A DNA stretch of 64,000 nucleotides from Candidatus Zixiibacteriota bacterium (GTDB lineage Bacteria > Zixibacteria > MSB-5A5 > GN15 > FEB-12). This document shows, piece by piece, positions 39,326-48,096 of this stretch. The notes under the pieces were generated by a model. It did no database searches. It worked only from the letters and a program-made list of their open reading frames with translations, and was not told where the DNA came from. Every line of letters begins with the position of its first letter. Within the stretch, counting starts at the first letter, position 1. The stretch spans positions 1 through 64,000 of the forward strand of contig JBFMDV010000028.1 of the NCBI GenBank assembly GCA_040753875.1, given 5' to 3'. The translations under genes were made by a program, and so were the position numbers.

Positions 39326-41185
39326 ATGCATCAATGGACCATGCCACATTCGTCCGGGGGCCGGCAATGTCGTGGGTCAGCACTCACATTCGCGTTTCTG
39401 GGGCTCGTGTTTCAGGCGGTAGTGGTGACCGCAGCCGAACCCGATGCCGCTGTGCCTTCGGCCAACCAGCCGCTCACCGTGGACTGGTGCCGGACCCAAC
39501 AGATATATGATGCAAAAAATGTGGCCAAGGCACCCACCAACCCCGATGCCTGCCCGACCAATGGTACCTGCGATATAGCAGCCAATCGCAACGCGTGGAT
39601 ACCGGCTGTCGACCAGCCGATGACGACTCTGCGGCTTTATTTCCATATTCTCCGCATGGATGACGGCAGCAGTGCCGCCACGACCCCCGAAATGCTGGCC
39701 TTGCAGGTGGCCAATCTCAACAATGATTTTCTTCCTTCCCGGATCCAGTTCGAATATCAGTGGCGCTATGTCAATTCGACGGCATACCGGTCCCTTGCCG
39801 ATGCCGAGATGGATGCCATGAAGATGGCGTTTGCGCTGGCAGCCGATTCGCAGATCAACGTATTCGTCTCTTACGTAGAGGGCTCTTATTCATTCGGGAC
39901 CTTCCCGTGGGACCCTGATGCGCTTACGTCGCGGGGCGGCATTGTTATGACAACGGGGCACTTTCAATCGGTCCAGAGTGCCCTGGCTCACGAGGTAGGT
40001 CATTGTCTCGGGCTGTGGCACACATTCCATGGCGTGAGCGAGGTAAGCCAATGCGGCTCCTGCTACGAACCGGCCGGCACAACTATCGGCGATGTCCTGG
40101 GGGACCTTTGCCAGGACACCGATCCCACACCCACCAACTACTCCTGCTCTCCCCCGCCCGGTCCGGACCCGTGCAGCGGCCAGAGTTGGGGACCGACGGA
40201 TGTCCAGAATATCATGGGGTATTCCGGGGATGCCTGCTGGACTGAATTTTCCACGCAACAGAAGGGACGGATGCACTGCTGGGTTGACGACCGGTTGATG
40301 ACCTGGGTGTCGGGAGTCCGTTTCACCGCCGTCAATACGTTTGGACCGGCGCCGCTGTCGGTAGATTTCAGCGGGATTTCCGCCAAGGTCGTCAATGCGT
40401 GGCAGTGGAATTTTGGAGACGGCAATCTCTCATCGGAACAGAATCCAACACACGTGTATGGTCCGGGGCAGTTCGATGTTTCCCTGTCGATACAGGCGAC
40501 CGATGGCGACTATTCCGCCGTCCAATCCGACTTTGTCTCTGCCTACGCCGATTCGATGATCGGTCCGGTTATATCGGTTCAGCCGAGCCAGGATATCCGG
40601 GTGGATGTATACGCGCGCAATTATCTGCCGCTTCGCGAGCTCAAGATCCCGTTCGCCTGGGGCGGGCCTTTTGGCCTCACATACGATTCGGCCAATACCA
40701 GCGGCCTGCGAACCAACTATTTCGAGCAGCAGCAACTCATCAGCTATGATCCATCCAATAAGCGCGCGACCTACTTCCTGCGAAGTTCTTCCACCGGCGC
40801 GCTGCCTGACCTTGTCCCCGGCTCGGGTCCGGTCGTGAGTCTCTATTTCTCGGTGCCAGGCCTGCTGTTCGGAGGGCCGAACATGATCTCGTTCGACGGC
40901 TATTTGTCATACTTGCCGACCTTCGTGGCAAACACCGGCACGTACAATCCGGTCGTGCTTGCGGCCACGATCAGCAAATGCCGTCCCGGCGATGTCGACA
41001 ACAACGGAGTCGGCCCTGATATTTCGGACCTTTCGTTTCTGGTGGATTACCTCTTTTTCTCCGGCCCGACTCCGCCGGTCACCAGCCAGGCCGATATCGA
41101 CGGATCCGGCAGTATCGATATCGCCGATCTGACAATGCTCCTCGATTTTCTCTTCCACAACGGGTCTCTGCCCGGATGTGTGTGA
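39326..41185 (+). CDS. Secreted M43-like metalloprotease with PKD domain and dockerin-like tail
   Basis: This 619-residue protein has an N-terminal signal (about residues 1-38). The metalloprotease domain carries HEVGHCLGLWH (His222, Glu223) and a Met-turn-like NIMGYSGD, as in pappalysin/M43 enzymes. A PKD domain (FGPAPLSVDFSG to HVYGPGQFDVSLSI, about 340-415), an unassigned beta domain of about 130 residues (IRVDVYARNYLPLRELKIPF) and a dockerin-like tail (GDVDNNGVGPDISDLSFLV) follow. The last three modules are shared with the papain-like protease downstream at 41455. AAGGG precedes the ATG at 39326. It should be secreted and cleave extracellular protein. Confidence 0.87.
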   Translation: MHQWTMPHSSGGRQCRGSALTFAFLGLVFQAVVVTAAEPDAAVPSANQPLTVDWCRTQQIYDAKNVAKAPTNPDACPTNGTCDIAANRNAWIPAVDQPMTTLRLYFHILRMDDGSSAATTPEMLALQVANLNNDFLPSRIQFEYQWRYVNSTAYRSLADAEMDAMKMAFALAADSQINVFVSYVEGSYSFGTFPWDPDALTSRGGIVMTTGHFQSVQSALAHEVGHCLGLWHTFHGVSEVSQCGSCYEPAGTTIGDVLGDLCQDTDPTPTNYSCSPPPGPDPCSGQSWGPTDVQNIMGYSGDACWTEFSTQQKGRMHCWVDDRLMTWVSGVRFTAVNTFGPAPLSVDFSGISAKVVNAWQWNFGDGNLSSEQNPTHVYGPGQFDVSLSIQATDGDYSAVQSDFVSAYADSMIGPVISVQPSQDIRVDVYARNYLPLRELKIPFAWGGPFGLTYDSANTSGLRTNYFEQQQLISYDPSNKRATYFLRSSSTGALPDLVPGSGPVVSLYFSVPGLLFGGPNMISFDGYLSYLPTFVANTGTYNPVVLAATISKCRPGDVDNNGVGPDISDLSFLVDYLFFSGPTPPVTSQADIDGSGSIDIADLTMLLDFLFHNGSLPGCV

Positions 41186-41213
41186 GCGTGGCCAACCATC
41201 CTTAAGAAGATTC

Positions 41214-41240
41214 ACCGGCGCCCATCGGGCGCCGGTTTCA
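41214..41240 (+). terminator. Intrinsic terminator of the M43-like gene
   Basis: ACCGGCGCCC (41214-41223) pairs with GGGCGCCGGT (41227-41236), followed by TTCATTTGG. The T-run is short. Confidence 0.75.
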
Positions 41241-41290
41241 TTTGGTAATCTCAGCAAACGTGTTATGGGCCGATGAGACCATGTTTTTGA

Positions 41291-41319
41291 TGGACGAAAC
41301 GAGAATTCGGCGTTATATT
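41291..41319 (+). promoter_or_regulatory. Candidate promoter of the papain-like protease gene
   Basis: TGGACG (41291-41296), a 17-bp spacer and TATATT (41314-41319). The -35 is a weak match. The TATATT hexamer recurs before several genes in this window. Confidence 0.4.
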
Positions 41320-41454
41320 GGCTTCAGTTGCACTATTACCCTAAGGCGCGCCCATTGGGAGCGATAATTGGTTGAGTTGTTTTCGACCGCTTTCAGGAGA
41401 GCTATCCTCCCCTCTGCATCCCATGGTTGAGCCCAGCACCAGAAGGAGAAGTCG

Positions 41455-43257
41455 ATGTTGAGTCGCGAGCAGTATCGGTGCCCGGCGTTTGTCGGGATTC
41501 TATTTCTCATTGTGTTCATGATCGGCGCGAATGCTCCGGTGTTCGGCCAGTTGACAAGCGACGACATAGCCAGGCTGAAGGAGCAAGGCGAAAAAGAGGG
41601 GTGGACGTTTATCGTCAAAGAGAACGAAGCCACTCAGTATCCTCTCTCCCAGATCACCGGCTTAAAAGTGCCGGATGATTGGAGGCAGAATGCGAAGGTC
41701 TATTCGCCGAAGATCGATCCTGCCACCCTGCCGCCATCGTATGATTGGCGTTCGATAACGGCCATGCCGCCGATTCGTAACCAGGGTGGGTGTGGTAGTT
41801 GCTGGGCGTTTGCAACGGTGGGAGCGATGGAGTGCGCCATCAAGATCTACGATGACACCGTGGTCAACCTCTCCGAGCAATGGCTGGTGAGCTGTAATAA
41901 TCGCGGCTGGGGCTGCGACGGCGGTTGGTTGGCGTTTGATTTCTTTCAGTGGGATAGCGATCCGTGCAACGGTATCGGCGCTATTGCCGAAACGTCTTTT
42001 CCGTATGTAGCCGCCGACGTGGCCTGCAGTTGCCCGTATGAGCATCTGTATCGCATCGATTCCTGGGGTTTTGTCGACGGCGAATGGGTCATTCCAACTC
42101 CGGAGGCAATGAAGCAGGCGATCATGGAGTATGGTCCAATAGCGGTGTGTGTGTACGCCAACAGTGCTTTCCAGGCATATGGCGGCGGCATTTTCAATGC
42201 CTGCGAAAATCAGTGGATAAATCACGCCGTGGTGTTGGTCGGGTGGGATGATACTCAGGGCCCGGGCGGGGTGTGGATCATGCGGAATTCCTGGGGTCAG
42301 AGCTGGGGTGAAAGCGGCTATATGCGCATCCCGTACGGATGCTGCGAGATCGGATACGGCGCCGCGTGGATGGACTATTCTGGTGTCCGCTTGAGTGGTA
42401 CACCTACCTTTGGACCGGCGCCTCTTGCCGTCGACTTCACTGGTGTGTGCGGGCGGACCGTAAATTCATGGTTGTGGGACTTTGGAGATGGCTCCGGGTC
42501 GGACATGCAGAACTGCGCGCACAGCTACCAGCCGGGGATGTATAATGTGACGCTCACGGTGCAGACCCCGACCAAGCCGTACCAGGCACTTCGAGTCGAC
42601 TACGTATCCGTGTACGCCGACACTCTGAACGGTGGAACGCTGAACATTGAGCCGCGACAGAAGATTCGTGTCGATGTGTATGGGAGAAATTGCCTGCCTT
42701 TGAAAGAAATGACCATCCCGTTCACCTGGGGCGGACCGTTCGCGCTGACTCTCGATTCGGTGAGCACTGCCGGGCTTCGGACCGACAGCATGGAGACGAG
42801 ACAGTATATCAACTTCGATCCCTCTAACAGACGTGCTACCTATTTCATGAGGGCTTCAGCGAGCGGCGGTCCGCAGACGTTGGCGGCTGGAGCTGGTCCC
42901 GTATTGAGTATTTTCCTGACGGCACCGGGGCTGCTGTATGGAGGACCGCACACGATGTCTTTCGCAGGTTACGGCAATTACTCCCCTACTTTTCTTGCTG
43001 AGGCCGGCAGCTACACGCCTATTCTGTATGACGCCGTGCTTAACCGATGCCGTCCGGGTGATGTCGACGGCAACAGCATCGGTCCAGACATATCGGACTT
43101 GAGCTACTTAGTGGACTTCTTGTTCATGGGGGGTCCGCAGCCACCATCGGCGCCATCGGCGAATGTCGACGGTCAGGGCCAGGTGGATATTTCCGACCTG
43201 ACCTACCTGGCGGAATATCTGTTCATGGGAGGACCAGCACCTCAGGCATGCAGTTAG
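41455..43257 (+). CDS. Secreted papain-like (C1A) protease with PKD domain and dockerin-like tail
   Basis: This 600-residue protein has a signal anchor-like start (residues 10-32), a short pro-region, then a papain domain with YDWRS, QGGCGSCWAFA (Cys116), NHAVVLVGW (His257) and RNSWGQSWG (Asn278); the full catalytic set is present. A PKD domain (FGPAPLAVDFTG, about 315-390), the same unassigned beta domain as in the upstream metalloprotease (IRVDVYGRNCLPLKEMTIPF) and a dockerin-like tail (GPDISDLSYLVDFLF, VDISDLTYLAEYLF) follow. AAGGAG precedes the ATG. Bacterial C1A proteases of this build are secreted and degrade protein substrates. Confidence 0.92.
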   Translation: MLSREQYRCPAFVGILFLIVFMIGANAPVFGQLTSDDIARLKEQGEKEGWTFIVKENEATQYPLSQITGLKVPDDWRQNAKVYSPKIDPATLPPSYDWRSITAMPPIRNQGGCGSCWAFATVGAMECAIKIYDDTVVNLSEQWLVSCNNRGWGCDGGWLAFDFFQWDSDPCNGIGAIAETSFPYVAADVACSCPYEHLYRIDSWGFVDGEWVIPTPEAMKQAIMEYGPIAVCVYANSAFQAYGGGIFNACENQWINHAVVLVGWDDTQGPGGVWIMRNSWGQSWGESGYMRIPYGCCEIGYGAAWMDYSGVRLSGTPTFGPAPLAVDFTGVCGRTVNSWLWDFGDGSGSDMQNCAHSYQPGMYNVTLTVQTPTKPYQALRVDYVSVYADTLNGGTLNIEPRQKIRVDVYGRNCLPLKEMTIPFTWGGPFALTLDSVSTAGLRTDSMETRQYINFDPSNRRATYFMRASASGGPQTLAAGAGPVLSIFLTAPGLLYGGPHTMSFAGYGNYSPTFLAEAGSYTPILYDAVLNRCRPGDVDGNSIGPDISDLSYLVDFLFMGGPQPPSAPSANVDGQGQVDISDLTYLAEYLFMGGPAPQACS

Positions 43258-43271
43258 AGTGACCAGTGTTC

Positions 43272-43300
43272 GGGCGGGTCAGCTGACCCGCCCTTGTTAT
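43272..43300 (+). terminator. Intrinsic terminator of the papain-like gene
   Basis: GGGCGGGTCAG pairs perfectly with CTGACCCGCCC (43272-43293), followed by TTGTTATTTCT. Confidence 0.82.
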
Positions 43301-43354
43301 TTCTAACCGGTCAAGTCGGGCGCGCTCGCAGTTGGTCCGTGCAGACGGAGCAGT

Positions 43355-44254
43355 ATGGATACAACGTTTCGATCACGGTTGTTGCAAGAGCCGGTTCTCT
43401 TCGACGGTGGTGTTGGTACGGAGATTCGGTCGCGCGTCAGCATGTACGTGTGCGAGGAGGCGAATCTGGTTAACCCGGATTTGATCCTCGCAATTCACTG
43501 CGACTACCTCAGAGCCGGAGCCGACGTTATCACAACCAATACCTTTTGTGCCCAGGCGCGGTACTTAGGCCGACTGGGACTCGCTGCAAGCTGCGCACAG
43601 TTCAATCTTCGCGGAGTCGGTCTGGCCAAAGAGGCCTGTGCGAGCCCGGCAGGTGAAAACCGTAACCGGTGGGTGGCAGGATCAATCGGACCCGGCATAT
43701 CACTGACAGAAAGCGAATTCGATCAGGCGATGGCGGATTATCGAAATCAAGCACAGACACTGACTGAAGCTGGTGCTGATCTGCTCATCATAGAGACCTG
43801 TCAATCCGCACTCCAGATGCGGGCGGCATTGGTCGGAGTCAGCCGCGCCGTGGCGGATTCACAACGGGACCTGCCCTTAGTGGTGACCATCGGGCCCACA
43901 CTGGGAGGATCGTTGCCCGGCGAACTATCCGTGGATCTCCTTGTTCGGGCATACCAGGACCACGGCCTGGCGGCGATCGGGTTCAGTTGCGGCGCCGGTC
44001 CATCATCGATGATCAAGCTGCTGGAAAATGCTCGTGATCGTTTTGATGGTCCGCTGGTGGTGCTGCCAAGTGCCGGTCTGCCGATCAATACGCACACCGG
44101 TCTCGAATACCCCATCCCGGCGACTGAGTTTGCAGACCAGATGGGGGTCATAATCGAGCGGTTTTCTCCGTCTATAATCGGGGGTTGTTGCGGCACGACT
44201 CCCGAGTACATCCGAGCCTTGTCATCCGTTCTTTCCGGAACGCAATCACATTAG
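43355..44254 (+). CDS. Homocysteine S-methyltransferase family protein
   Basis: This 299-residue TIM-barrel protein has the family opening LFDGGVGTEI and the stretches ADVITTNTFCAQ and DLLIIETCQS. Zinc-binding cysteines are seen in GFSCGAG (near residue 215) and IGGCCGTTPEYIRAL (near residues 275-280). Members move a methyl group from S-methylmethionine, SAM or methylcobamide to homocysteine; the methyl donor here cannot be told. CGGAG lies before the ATG. It stands between a secreted protease and the type IX tail operon and looks unrelated to both. Confidence 0.9.
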   Translation: MDTTFRSRLLQEPVLFDGGVGTEIRSRVSMYVCEEANLVNPDLILAIHCDYLRAGADVITTNTFCAQARYLGRLGLAASCAQFNLRGVGLAKEACASPAGENRNRWVAGSIGPGISLTESEFDQAMADYRNQAQTLTEAGADLLIIETCQSALQMRAALVGVSRAVADSQRDLPLVVTIGPTLGGSLPGELSVDLLVRAYQDHGLAAIGFSCGAGPSSMIKLLENARDRFDGPLVVLPSAGLPINTHTGLEYPIPATEFADQMGVIIERFSPSIIGGCCGTTPEYIRALSSVLSGTQSH

Positions 44255-44305
44255 TCAGGAATCAGCTTCGCGTTGAGACCGTAGCTTGCCCATAGTCATT
44301 CCCCC

Positions 44306-44334
44306 TTGGTGAATTCTGCCTGCCGAGTTATATT
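44306..44334 (+). promoter_or_regulatory. Promoter of the type IX tail operon
   Basis: TTGGTG (44306-44311), a 17-bp spacer and TATATT (44329-44334), about 50 bp before the first gene of the operon. Confidence 0.55.
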
Positions 44335-44385
44335 ATCGTGTAAGCATTCAACAAACGGGTCTGCTTGAGCGTTAAATACTGAGTG

Positions 44386-47300
44386 ATGGAGCCCGCCGTG
44401 ACGTCAGCACACCGCCGAAATCCGTCTGTTCATTTATTTGTCGGCGCCATGACACTGCTCATGCCATTGTTTGCCCTTGGGGTCACGGAGGCTCGATCCG
44501 AAGAGCTTCGCGGCCCTGTCCCCGGGCGATTCATTGTCAAACTCTCCCCACACACCAAAGCCGCTGTACTTCAACAGGCCGCTGCTACAGAGGGTTCACT
44601 CACCGCGATTTCACAGCTCAGACTTCGGGACGATCTTCGCGGGGCCGAGTTTTGGGACCGGTACTACATATTCACTGCCACCAAGTCAGATGCAACCCTC
44701 GCGGCGGCAGCATTGGCGATCGGGCAGAACAATATCGAATGGATCGAGCAAGATTACTATCTGGAGTTTTTTGATTTCCCGACGGACCCCCTGTTTACAA
44801 ACCAGTGGTACCTTCGAAACACCGGGCAGGAGTATCTGGGCATCGACCGCAGAGAAGGAAACGGTAATGACAGTCTGGTGTTGAAACGAGGGGTGGCCGA
44901 CAAGGACATGCGCGTCTCGGCGTTCTATCAGACTCCGCCGATCGAAACGACGCGAGTGGTTGTGGCGATTGTTGATACCGGCACGGACCCAGACCATCCC
45001 GAGCTGGCCGGACGATACTGGAAAAACCCGGACGAAATTCCATCAAACGGAATCGATGATGACCACAACGGCTTTGTGGATGACACGCTGGGGTACGACG
45101 TCTCCGGGGATATTCCGTCGTTATTCAATATCGTTGGCGACAATGACCCGACCGACATTGTCGGCCACGGCACACATATTGCCGGAATCGTGGCGGCCAA
45201 TGCCGACGGCAACGGCGTTGTCGGCGTCGCGCCGTGGGCAGAGATCATGTCGGTCAAGATCAGACCGAATGCCACCAATGCGGTTGGGGCCGCAGGCATC
45301 ATGTATGCCGTCAACGCGGGAGCGCAGGTTATCAACATCAGTTGGGGAACGCCGTTTGAGGCGCTGATCCTGAAAGACGCCCTCGACTTCGCGCGTCGCA
45401 ACGGTGTTTTTGTCGCCATTGCGGCCGGTAATACCGGGCGGCAGGACACATTCTATCCGGCTGCCTTCGATTCCGCGTTCGCTGTCGCGGCCGGGAATTC
45501 TTCGGGATTCGTGGCGTCGTTCTCAACTTTTGGCCCGCAAATCGACATAACGGCCCCCGGGCTCGACATCCTTTCGCTGCGTGCGGCGGGAACAGACATG
45601 TACGCTGATGCCGGTGAACCTGGCGTGCGGATCATTGGACCGGACTCGCTCTATTACCTTGCCGATGGGACCTCGATGGCTGCTCCAGTCGTGGCCGGGG
45701 CAGCAGCATTCTTGTTGGGGGTGCGACCCGATCTGAATCTCGACCAACTCGAAGACCTGCTTCGCATGGGAGCGTCCGATCTGGTTGACCCGCTGGACAA
45801 GAACGATACGCTGCCGGGACCAGATTCAGTTTCCGGCTACGGCTACATCAACGTAGCACAATCGTATGGTTTACTGCAACACGGCGGGTTAACCTTTGCA
45901 CAGCCGACCCGCATGAGCCGTTACACCGGTGCGGTGCCGATCGTGGTGAGACCAGTAGCTTCGTACTCCGGCCCCTGGTGGTTGGCGTACGCCGTCCCGT
46001 GCGATCCCAACAATTGGCTCCCTATCGACTCAGGCTTATTATTCCCATCAGACTCACTGACCTGGAATTTCGACCAGCCGGCCATCAACGGCGATGTGAC
46101 CCTTCGCCTGCTTGATGAGTTCGGTACTAGCATCACCACTCGCTTTACGTACGTGAACTCGCGCGGTCTGGAGTTGACGTCGCCGGCTCCCGCGGAGGAA
46201 CTCCGCTACAACGTCATGATCCGCGGCTCAGCGTACGGACCTCATTTCGATTCCATGTTGCTGTCGTTTCAGTCTGCGGGTAAGCAGCCGATCCAGTTGC
46301 TTCGGAGCAGTGCCGAGTTTTTCGATACATTGATCTATACGTGGAATATCTCCGGGGTGGATACCGGTGATGCGACGATTCTCCTGACCGGCCATTTCGA
46401 TGGCACAGTTGTGACCGATTCGATACCGGTGCGGATCAGTTCGACCTACGCGGCCGGATGGCCACAGGCGCTGGCTGGTCGTGGCTCACAAACGCCGGTT
46501 TGCGGCGATATCGATGGTGACGGGCAGAAGGAGATCATTGTAGGGACGAGTTCCGGGTTGTATGCGTTTCACGCCAATGGCGTCGTTGTCGACGGATTTC
46601 CGCTCATGCCTGACAAAGACATGCGCTGTGTGCCGGCCATATTCGACGTCGATGGCGACGGCAGTAATGATATCATTACGACGAACGAAGATGGCATCCA
46701 CGTGTTTCGACACGATGGTACTGAGGCGCTCGGCTGGCCGAAAAATTGCACCACCGGCCTGCTCGCGTTTGGCTACCCAAATCCGACTGTCACGAATCTC
46801 ACGCCGAATGAGCCGCCGGCGATCGCAATCGTCAACGAGGGGGGACAACTTCTGGCCTACGAACTGAACGGCGACTCATATTTCTACTCGCTCAGGGGAT
46901 TCTACTCATCAATCAACCCCGGATGGACACCGGCGTATCGATACGGCGGTAATCTGGTGACGACAACTGATCTCAATGGCGACAATCTCCGAGAGGCGGT
47001 CGCAAGTTTCAGCGGCATTCTGCCGTCCTCGGGGACAGCGGTGTTCGATGGTCGCACCGGTCAACCCGCCTTTGATCTGCCATCACCACTGGTAATCAAC
47101 GCGACTGTTGTCTACGGCACCGCGCTCGCCGATCTCACCGGTGATAGTCTCCCGGAGATCGTGAGCTGTGGCTACGACGCCACCAACGCCCGCGTTATAT
47201 GGGCGAAGACTCAGGGGCTGTTCGATCTGCCCGGGTTCCCCATCCGGCTGCCGGAAATGAGCGGATGGCGCGGGAACTTCCCTACGCTCGCGGATCTCGA

Positions 47301-48096
47301 CCTCGACGGCATTCCGGAGATTCTCTGCACGTTCTTCGAGTTTGATATAGGGACGTTGTATATTTTTCGTGTCGATGGCACACCGTACATTGAGAGAGCA
47401 GGCAGACCGGTCGGCGAAGCTTTTCGGTACTCCATGACTTTCGGTGTACCGATGGTGGCCAATCTGGCCGGCGATCAGTATCCGGAGATTGTCTTCCGGG
47501 GCGGTTACATCCTCCCAGGCACCGGCACAGAGAAGCTCTTCCTGCTCGATTACCAGGCAAATCTCCTCCCTGGCTGGCCGATCACCACAGCGGCGCCCAA
47601 CAATCTTGTCATTTCCAGTCCCTACGCGCCTCTGGTGGATGATATCGATGGCGACGGTTTTGTTGAGATGGCTTTGACGGGCGATGCCAACCAGATATTT
47701 GTCTGGAATTTGGAGACCTCTTATGACAACGGCCGAAACAGCGCCCGGTTACTTGGCGACAATCGAAACAGCGCCATTCTCCCGGGCGCCGCGGTGCCCA
47801 CTGATGCACCTGCCGAGGGAGGCACGCTGCCAACAACGCTGACCTTGCGGCAGAACTATCCCAATCCTTTTAATCCATCGACAACCATATCCTTCGCACT
47901 GCCGCAAAGAGGCAAGATACGGTTGACGGTGTTCAACCTGCTCGGGCAGCAGGTAGCTACTCTTGTCGATAACGAGTTGCCTCCCGGAGAGCATCGAGTG
48001 CAATTCGATGGTTCTGCATATGCCTCCGGTCTTTATCTGTACCGACTTGTCACTGACAATGGGACGGTTGCCAAAAAGATGTTGCTGATAAAATGA
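44386..48096 (+). CDS. Subtilase (S8) with FG-GAP repeats and type IX secretion tail
   Basis: This 1236-residue protein has a signal region (residues 15-40) and an I9-like propeptide. The S8 domain has Asp197 (VAIVDTGTDPDHPE), His261 (GHGTHIAGI), an oxyanion Asn (AAGNTG) and Ser430 (DGTSMAAPVV). After a beta domain come FG-GAP/VCBS-type repeats (DIDGDGQKEIIVGT, DVDGDGSNDIITTN, DLDGIPEIL). It ends in a Por-type tail (LRQNYPNPFNPSTTI to GLYLYRL). The tail should route it through a type IX secretion system across the outer membrane. ATG at 44386 follows a GTG; either could start. Its stop overlaps the next start by 4 bp. Confidence 0.93.
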   Translation: MEPAVTSAHRRNPSVHLFVGAMTLLMPLFALGVTEARSEELRGPVPGRFIVKLSPHTKAAVLQQAAATEGSLTAISQLRLRDDLRGAEFWDRYYIFTATKSDATLAAAALAIGQNNIEWIEQDYYLEFFDFPTDPLFTNQWYLRNTGQEYLGIDRREGNGNDSLVLKRGVADKDMRVSAFYQTPPIETTRVVVAIVDTGTDPDHPELAGRYWKNPDEIPSNGIDDDHNGFVDDTLGYDVSGDIPSLFNIVGDNDPTDIVGHGTHIAGIVAANADGNGVVGVAPWAEIMSVKIRPNATNAVGAAGIMYAVNAGAQVINISWGTPFEALILKDALDFARRNGVFVAIAAGNTGRQDTFYPAAFDSAFAVAAGNSSGFVASFSTFGPQIDITAPGLDILSLRAAGTDMYADAGEPGVRIIGPDSLYYLADGTSMAAPVVAGAAAFLLGVRPDLNLDQLEDLLRMGASDLVDPLDKNDTLPGPDSVSGYGYINVAQSYGLLQHGGLTFAQPTRMSRYTGAVPIVVRPVASYSGPWWLAYAVPCDPNNWLPIDSGLLFPSDSLTWNFDQPAINGDVTLRLLDEFGTSITTRFTYVNSRGLELTSPAPAEELRYNVMIRGSAYGPHFDSMLLSFQSAGKQPIQLLRSSAEFFDTLIYTWNISGVDTGDATILLTGHFDGTVVTDSIPVRISSTYAAGWPQALAGRGSQTPVCGDIDGDGQKEIIVGTSSGLYAFHANGVVVDGFPLMPDKDMRCVPAIFDVDGDGSNDIITTNEDGIHVFRHDGTEALGWPKNCTTGLLAFGYPNPTVTNLTPNEPPAIAIVNEGGQLLAYELNGDSYFYSLRGFYSSINPGWTPAYRYGGNLVTTTDLNGDNLREAVASFSGILPSSGTAVFDGRTGQPAFDLPSPLVINATVVYGTALADLTGDSLPEIVSCGYDATNARVIWAKTQGLFDLPGFPIRLPEMSGWRGNFPTLADLDLDGIPEILCTFFEFDIGTLYIFRVDGTPYIERAGRPVGEAFRYSMTFGVPMVANLAGDQYPEIVFRGGYILPGTGTEKLFLLDYQANLLPGWPITTAAPNNLVISSPYAPLVDDIDGDGFVEMALTGDANQIFVWNLETSYDNGRNSARLLGDNRNSAILPGAAVPTDAPAEGGTLPTTLTLRQNYPNPFNPSTTISFALPQRGKIRLTVFNLLGQQVATLVDNELPPGEHRVQFDGSAYASGLYLYRLVTDNGTVAKKMLLIK

